From Paraburkholderia podalyriae (GTDB lineage Bacteria; Pseudomonadota; Gammaproteobacteria; Burkholderiales; Burkholderiaceae): a stretch of DNA of 64,000 bases. Location: contig NZ_VZQQ01000011.1 in assembly GCF_014397785.1 (NCBI RefSeq), positions 124,001-188,000 of the forward strand. Reading direction: 5' to 3'. The stretch's first letter is position 1. Each line of letters opens with the position of its first letter. Of this stretch, positions 59,198-64,000 are shown one piece after another. The position numbers and the translations under genes were made by a program. The notes under the pieces are model-generated. The model was not told where the DNA came from. It did not search any database and saw only the letters and a program-made list of their open reading frames with translations.

Positions 59198-60616
59198 ATG
59201 CACGCACCCTCCCCGCGCACGGACGGCCCGACCGCCTCCGCTTCCCGCTTCGAAGGCAAGGACCTCGGCCTGCCGGTTCCACAACGCTACTGGGCGATGC
59301 TCGTCATCGCGCTGTCGCTGACGCTCGCGGTGCTCGACAGCGCGATCGCCAACGTCGCGCTGCCGACGATCGCGCGCAACCTCCACGCGAGCGCCGCCGC
59401 GTCGATCTGGGTCGTCAACGCGTATCAGCTCGCGATCACGATCACGCTGCTGCCGCTCGCGTCGCTCGGCGACCGCATCGGCTACCGGCGCATTTATCTG
59501 TCGGGCCTGATCCTGTTCACGGTCGCGTCGTTTGGCTGCGCGCTGTCGAACTCGCTGGCGATGCTCGCGCTCGCGCGCGTGATCCAGGGGTTCGGCGCGG
59601 CCGGCATCATGAGCGTGAACACCGCGCTCGTGCGCATGATCTATCCGCCGTCGCAGCTCGGGCGCGGCGTCGCGATCAACGCGATGGTGGTGGCGGTGTC
59701 GTCGGCGGTCGGACCGACGGTCGCCTCGGGCGTGCTCGCCGTCGCGACGTGGCCGTGGCTGTTCGCGATCAACGTGCCGATCGGGATAGCGGCGATCGTC
59801 GGCGGCTTCAAGGCGCTGCCGATGAACCCCGGCCACGAATCGCCATACGACTATCTGAGCGCGGTGATGAACGCGTTCGTGTTCGGCCTGCTGATTTTCG
59901 CGGTCGATGGCCTCGGCCACGGCGAGCGTTTCGGCTACGTGACGCTCGAGGCGCTCGGCGCACTCGTGATCGGCTACTTCTTCGTACGTCGACAACTGAC
60001 GCGGTCCGCGCCGCTGCTGCCGATCGATCTGCTACGCATTCCGGTGTTCGCGCTGTCGGTCGGCACGTCGGTCTGTTCGTTCTGCGCGCAGATGCTCGCG
60101 TTCGTGTCGCTGCCGTTCCTGCTGCAGGACAGGCTCGGCCTGTCGCAGGTCGAGACGGGTCTTTTGATGACGCCGTGGCCCGCGATCATCATCATCGCGG
60201 CGCCCGTTTCCGGCGTGCTGTCGGACAGGATCTCGGCCGGCTGGCTCGGCGGCGTCGGGCTCGCCGCGATGACGGTCGGTCTGCTGTTGCTCGCGACGCT
60301 CGGGCCTCACCCCGCCGCGCTGCAGATATCGTGGCGCATGGCGCTGTGCGGCGCGGGCTTCGGCATCTTCCAGTCGCCGAACAATCGCACGATGCTGTCG
60401 TCCGCGCCGCGCGAACGCAGCGGCGGCGCGAGCGGCATGCTCGGCACCGCGCGCCTGACCGGACAAACGCTCGGCGCGGCGCTGGTCGCGCTGATTTTTG
60501 GGGTTGCGCCGCAGAACGGGACGATCATTGCGCTGTATGTGGCCGCGGGGTTCTCGGCGCTCGCGGCGGTCGTCAGCACGATGCGGGTCATGCAGAAGGT
60601 GACGCAGCCGGCTTGA
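59198..60616 (+). CDS. MFS transporter, DHA2 (EmrB/QacA) family
   Basis: The 472-residue proton-driven exporter has about 14 membrane segments. Family motifs are LTLAVLDSAIANVALPTIAR, LGDRIGYRRIYLSGLILFTV (motif A) and IQGFGAAGIMSVNTAL. It probably expels drugs or toxic organics; the substrate is unknown. Starts at ATG 59198 and GTG 59150 are both possible; neither has a good ribosome site, and homology begins after both. A strong terminator follows. No adaptor or TolC-type gene is adjacent. Confidence 0.9.
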   Translation: MHAPSPRTDGPTASASRFEGKDLGLPVPQRYWAMLVIALSLTLAVLDSAIANVALPTIARNLHASAAASIWVVNAYQLAITITLLPLASLGDRIGYRRIYLSGLILFTVASFGCALSNSLAMLALARVIQGFGAAGIMSVNTALVRMIYPPSQLGRGVAINAMVVAVSSAVGPTVASGVLAVATWPWLFAINVPIGIAAIVGGFKALPMNPGHESPYDYLSAVMNAFVFGLLIFAVDGLGHGERFGYVTLEALGALVIGYFFVRRQLTRSAPLLPIDLLRIPVFALSVGTSVCSFCAQMLAFVSLPFLLQDRLGLSQVETGLLMTPWPAIIIIAAPVSGVLSDRISAGWLGGVGLAAMTVGLLLLATLGPHPAALQISWRMALCGAGFGIFQSPNNRTMLSSAPRERSGGASGMLGTARLTGQTLGAALVALIFGVAPQNGTIIALYVAAGFSALAAVVSTMRVMQKVTQPA

Positions 60617-60648
60617 GCGCTGGGATCGTTACACGCTCAACGCATACG

Positions 60649-60684
60649 AAAAAGGGCGCGCATTGCGCGACGCGCGCCCTTTTT
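60649..60684. terminator. Bidirectional intrinsic terminator
   Basis: AAAAAGGGCGCGC pairs with GCGCGCCCTTTTT around a 10-base loop. It separates the MFS gene (+) from the converging otsA (-). Confidence 0.93.
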
Positions 60685-60762
60685 GCTTCGATCTTCGCTG
60701 CCATTCCATTCACGACGTGACCGGCGCGCATGCATCCCGCTCACGCGGGCCGCACTGTCCGC

Positions 60763-62190
60763 TCAGGACGATGCCGTCACGTCAGCGAGCTTTACCGCTT
60801 TGGCCGTCACCGAAGACGCGGTCGCGACGTGGCGCAGATCATCGAGCAACGTATCGCGCCATACCGACAGGTTGCTCTCGCGCATCGGCTCCATCATGTC
60901 CGCATGGCGCGCCTGACGCTCGGCGAGCGGCATCGATAATGCGCGTTCGAGCGCTTCGGCCATCTGCGACAGATCGAACGGATTGACGACGAGCGCGCCC
61001 GGCAGTTGCTCGGCCGCGCCCGCGAATTGCGACAGCACGAGCACGCCCGGATCGGCCGGATCCTGCGACGCAACGTACTCCTTGGCCACCAGATTCATGC
61101 CGTCGCGCAGCGGCGTAACATAGCCGACCTGAGACTGGCGGAACAGCGCCATCAGCAGATTGCGCTCGTACTTGCGATTCAGATACTGGATCGGCGTCCA
61201 GTCGAGCTGCGCGAACCGTCCGTTGATGCGGCCCGCCTCGCCTTCGAGCGTTTGCCGGATGCGCTGATAGGTCTGCACGTCGGCGCGCGTCGGCGGCGCG
61301 ATCTGCACGAGCGACACGCGGCCATGCCAGCCGGGCGCGTTCTGCAACAGCCGCTCGAAAGCCTGAAAGCGCTCGACCAGTCCCTTCGAATAATCGAGCC
61401 GGTCGACGCTCATGATCAGCTTGCGCCCGCGCATGCCGTCGCGCAGGCTGCGCACCGCCTTGCGGTCGGTGAACTGCTCGGCGGCTTTCGCGATCGCATC
61501 GGGGTAGATGCCGATCGGATACGCGCCGACCTTCAGGAAGCGGTTGTACGCGTGCACCATGCCGTCTTCGCTCGACGTGCCGTGCTGACCGCGTTCGATA
61601 TAGTCGACGAACGACTGGCGATCCGCCTCGGTTTGAAAGCCGATTACGTCGTAGCTGCACATCGCCTTGACGAGTTCCTCATGCGGCGGAATCGTGCGCA
61701 ACACTTCGGGCACCGGAAACGGAATGTGCAGGAAAAAACCGATTGGATTCTTCACGCCGAGTTCGCGCAGGCAATGCGCGAACGGCAGCAGATGGTAGTC
61801 GTGCACCCAGATGATGTCGCTGGGCTTCAGCAGTTCCTTGAGCTGCTTCGCGAGCGTCGCGTTCACGCGCTGGTAGCCGGCGTAGTCCTGGCGGTCGTAG
61901 CGCGACAGGTCGTTGCGATAGTGGAAGGTCGGCCACAACGTGGTATTCGAAAAGCCGCGGTAATACTCGTCGTAATCGCGCTTGGTGAGGCCCACCGTCG
62001 CGTAGGTGACGTTGCCCTGCTTCTCGATGACGGGCGCGGATGGCTCACTGACCGTTTCGCCGCTCCAGCCGAACCAGACGCCGCCGGTTTCCTTCAATGC
62101 GTCCAGCACGCCGATCGCGAGTCCGCCTGCGGCCGGACGCGCTTCCTGAATCGGTGCGACACGATTCGATACCACGATCAATCTGCTCAT
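60763..62190 (-). CDS. otsA: Trehalose-6-phosphate synthase
   Basis: The 475-residue GT20 enzyme joins UDP-glucose and glucose 6-phosphate to trehalose 6-phosphate. Motifs: RLIVVSNRVAPIQEARPAAG with LAIGVLDALKETGGVWFGWS, IIWVHDYHLLPFAHCLRELG, FFLHIPFPVPEVLRTIP, MSVDRLDYSKGLVERFQAFE, TPLRDGMNLVAKEY. Length and motifs match OtsA closely. The ATG at 62190 has GGAG 6 bases upstream. No otsB phosphatase is adjacent in the window. Trehalose is an osmoprotectant and stress sugar. Confidence 0.96.
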   Translation of the reverse strand: MSRLIVVSNRVAPIQEARPAAGGLAIGVLDALKETGGVWFGWSGETVSEPSAPVIEKQGNVTYATVGLTKRDYDEYYRGFSNTTLWPTFHYRNDLSRYDRQDYAGYQRVNATLAKQLKELLKPSDIIWVHDYHLLPFAHCLRELGVKNPIGFFLHIPFPVPEVLRTIPPHEELVKAMCSYDVIGFQTEADRQSFVDYIERGQHGTSSEDGMVHAYNRFLKVGAYPIGIYPDAIAKAAEQFTDRKAVRSLRDGMRGRKLIMSVDRLDYSKGLVERFQAFERLLQNAPGWHGRVSLVQIAPPTRADVQTYQRIRQTLEGEAGRINGRFAQLDWTPIQYLNRKYERNLLMALFRQSQVGYVTPLRDGMNLVAKEYVASQDPADPGVLVLSQFAGAAEQLPGALVVNPFDLSQMAEALERALSMPLAERQARHADMMEPMRESNLSVWRDTLLDDLRHVATASSVTAKAVKLADVTASS

Positions 62191-62421
62191 TAGTGCTCCA
62201 TTGTTTCGTTGTATGCGGAAATGTGCCAAAACGGTGCATGCAAATGACGTGCCGATATATGAGATATCGGAAATTAAATTGTATGAAAATGTGACGGACG
62301 AGCTAAACCCCCGCGAGCATCATCGGTCGCGAAGGAGATTTTTCTTTTTTATGTGACGAAAGAAGGTCTTTGTTACCGGCAATCGCGGTCGTCGCGGCGC
62401 CTCGCCCGGTGCTGTGCTGCT

Positions 62422-62634
62422 TCAGGCGTCCTGCTCCGAGCCGAGATCGCGTTGGTATTCAAGGCCTTCCTGACGTACACCGCCCTGGTTGTGCTCGCCG
62501 TCCGGCGGCGTATGCGGAGCGATCCGATTCTGCGCGGCCGGGTCCGGCGACTCCGCCGGCTCGGTCTTGACGTCAGCCGGCCGGGGTTCACGTTTGGAGT
62601 GCCGCGCGGAACGTCGCAATGCGGGATGTCTCAT
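62422..62634 (-). CDS. Small charged hypothetical protein (70 aa)
   Basis: The 70-residue, highly hydrophilic protein starts MRHPALRRSARHSKREPRPA. It is rich in Arg, Glu, Pro and Gln, with no predicted core, and is probably disordered. The ATG at 62634 has GGAG about 9 bases upstream. It lies between otsA and the proline-rich gene on the same strand. The family is not recognised. Confidence 0.5.
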   Translation of the reverse strand: MRHPALRRSARHSKREPRPADVKTEPAESPDPAAQNRIAPHTPPDGEHNQGGVRQEGLEYQRDLGSEQDA

Positions 62635-62835
62635 GATCGTGTCTCCGGCGCAAGCCTGCCGCCTGTCGCGGCACCCCTACAGTCTAGGGGGCGAAATCGT
62701 ATATTGCCGGTAAAACATGCGCCGGCTTTGTAACAAATACAGCAATCGGCCGCACCGGACCGGAATAGGGGACCCCGTGCGATGCGGCAGCGGTCGGATC
62801 GGGGGCGGGACGGTGCGCCGGCACCGAGCGTCGCA

Positions 62836-63093
62836 TCAGCATTGCAGCGGTCGGTGTCGAAGGTCGCCGGCCTGAGGCGTTTGCGTCGGCTGCGGCGGCG
62901 GATCACCGATGGGCGGCGTGACCGGTTCGAAGGGTTCAACGGGGTCCGGTGTCGGGCCGGGAACCGTGTCGGGTTCGCCGGGATCCGGTGGCGCGGTCGG
63001 AGGCGGAGTGGGCGGCTCGATCGGCTCGGGCCGGTGAGCACGCATCGGCTGAGACGGCGCCGGAACGGCTGCGGAATGCGGCATGTGCGGCAT
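62836..63093 (-). CDS. Small proline-rich protein (85 aa)
   Basis: The 85-residue protein has a low-complexity Pro/Glu/Asp/Thr core with repeated PEPIEPPTP, DPGEPDTVPGPTPDPVEP and FEPVTPPIGDPPPQP elements. It is acidic and almost certainly disordered. GAGG lies about 8 bases before the ATG at 63093. There is no signal peptide. It lies just downstream of the sigma-54 activator gene on the same strand. Function is unknown. Confidence 0.55.
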   Translation of the reverse strand: MPHMPHSAAVPAPSQPMRAHRPEPIEPPTPPPTAPPDPGEPDTVPGPTPDPVEPFEPVTPPIGDPPPQPTQTPQAGDLRHRPLQC

Positions 63094-63213
63094 GTCGATG
63101 ACCTCGTTGTGCGTTCCCTAGGAGCGCAGCAAGGCCTGTGCCGTTAGCGTGCCCGCCCGGCATCCCGGACGGGCGGTTGCTGATGCGGCAGACAACGTGC
63201 GAACGAGCGCGGA

Positions 63214-64000
63214 TCAGAGGTCCGCGCCGCCGAGCGCGCGCGATTCGTCGGCGGGATCGCCGTCTTCGCGGGCATCGTTGCCGTACTCGACGAGCCGGTT
63301 ATACAGCGTCTTCAGGCTGATGCCGAGAATCTCCGCGGCGCGTGTCTTCACGCCGCCGCATTGCTCGAGCGTCGCCAGAATCAGCTGACGGTCGGCTTCC
63401 GCGAGCGAGGTGCCGAACGGGATCGTGATCGCGGTGCCGGCCGCGGGCTTCGACAACGTGATCTGCAACGGCACGGTGGCCGTGCTGTCCGAATCGGCGC
63501 TCGACATGATGTGCGCACGCTGCACGTAGTTCTTCAGTTCGCGCACGTTGCCCGGCCACGGATACGACAGCAACATCTCCTTCATTGCGACCGGGAAATG
63601 CTTCTTCGTGCCGTGACGCTCGTTTAGCTCATCGAGGAACGATTGTGCGAGCAGTTCGACGTCCTTGCCGCGATCGCGCAGCGGCGGCAGGCTGATCGGA
63701 AACACGTTCAGCCGGTGGTAAAGGTCGAGCCGCAGCTTGCCTTCGAGCACCGCCTGCTCCGGATCGCGATTGGTCGCCGCGATCAGGCGCACATCGGTTT
63801 CGATCTCCCTGGTCGTGCCGACCCGCATGAACATGCCGGTCTCCAGCACCCGCAGCAGCTTGACCTGCAGCTCGATCGGCATCTCGGTGATTTCGTCGAG
63901 AAACAGCGTGCCGCCGTTCGCGCGCTCGAAATAGCCCTTGTGCTGCCGGTCCGCGCCGGTGAACGATCCGCGTTCGTGACCGAACATTTCCGATTCGATG
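63214..64000 (-). CDS. Sigma-54-dependent response regulator/activator (C-terminal part; gene continues past window)
   Basis: Only the C-terminal ~260 residues are in the window; the gene enters from the right edge. The AAA+ activator domain has the sigma-54 contact loop as GSFTGA (GAFTGA variant with Ser), Walker B GGTLFLDEITEMPIELQVKL, and the R-finger region LRLDLYHRLNVFPISLPPLR with DRGKDVELLAQ. A Fis-type HTH ends it (CGGVKTRAAEILGISLKTLY). NtrC-like activators open sigma-54 promoters in response to a signal at the missing N-terminus. The full domain set and target are not visible. Confidence 0.93.
   Translation of the reverse strand, partial: IESEMFGHERGSFTGADRQHKGYFERANGGTLFLDEITEMPIELQVKLLRVLETGMFMRVGTTREIETDVRLIAATNRDPEQAVLEGKLRLDLYHRLNVFPISLPPLRDRGKDVELLAQSFLDELNERHGTKKHFPVAMKEMLLSYPWPGNVRELKNYVQRAHIMSSADSDSTATVPLQITLSKPAAGTAITIPFGTSLAEADRQLILATLEQCGGVKTRAAEILGISLKTLYNRLVEYGNDAREDGDPADESRALGGADL

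Overview
The window is GC-rich, densely coded chromosome with strong G/C bias at third codon positions. It most likely comes from a Burkholderiales beta-proteobacterium of the Burkholderia/Paraburkholderia type. The reasons are an intracellular PHB depolymerase with the same catalytic numbering as Ralstonia PhaZ1, a DUF3311-MctP carboxylate permease pair, a monomeric NADP isocitrate dehydrogenase, a soluble RnfB next to nth, DUF1841, MoxR/CoxE, an OtsA synthase, and many MocR, AraC and TetR regulators. The species call is inference. I see no prophage, IS element or CRISPR array.

Layout. 1-9.1 kb: the 3' part of an FtsK translocase, a secreted lactonase-fold protein, a DUF3096 mini membrane protein, a small hypothetical gene, a GH15 glucoamylase/trehalase-like hydrolase and PhaZ. 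9.1-12.3 kb: a TetR repressor facing rnfB-nth-DUF1841, with a perfect palindrome in the gap. 12.3-16.8 kb: two small periplasmic cytochromes c, divergent from a MoxR ATPase/CoxE-type VWA pair, then a BenE-type transporter. 17-22.7 kb: transaldolase, a VOC protein, a FUSC membrane protein, DUF3311-mctP and a spermidine-synthase-fold protein.

23.1-25.9 kb holds the most unusual cluster. A Crp-like cyclic-nucleotide-binding protein carries a C-terminal domain that reads as the FliG torque domain, and it is followed directly by MotA-like and MotB-like stator genes. No other flagellar gene is in the window. The three genes could form a ligand-gated ion-driven motor module or a controller of an auxiliary stator.

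26-31.6 kb: isocitrate dehydrogenase, an AraC regulator with cupin and GNAT genes, and a translationally coupled ubiC-DNA glycosylase pair. 31.8-35.3 kb: htpG, preceded by a textbook sigma-32 promoter whose -35 box overlaps the stop codon of a MocR regulator gene. 35.5-42.6 kb: a glyoxalase-like protein, a LysN-type aminotransferase, RidA, PhzF, a membrane PDC-GGDEF-EAL protein and a CopD-like membrane protein. 42.7-50.5 kb: parC, parE, uup, a DUF4399 protein and rubredoxin.

50.7-54.1 kb: tRNA-Arg(CCT), followed by a visibly less GC-biased block with a methyltransferase and an unrecognised Cys/His-rich protein, then an acyltransferase. This resembles a tRNA-linked accessory spot, although I found no integrase or att repeat. 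54.2-58.6 kb: GST, small stress-type proteins (CsbD and others) and a dcm-vsr pair with an N-terminal helix-turn-helix on the methylase. Between the small genes and dcm lies an orphan leftward terminator that suggests an unannotated small RNA. 58.6-64 kb: a PEBP-family protein, a DHA2 drug exporter, otsA, two small proline/charge-rich proteins, and the C-terminal part of a sigma-54 activator that runs off the right edge.
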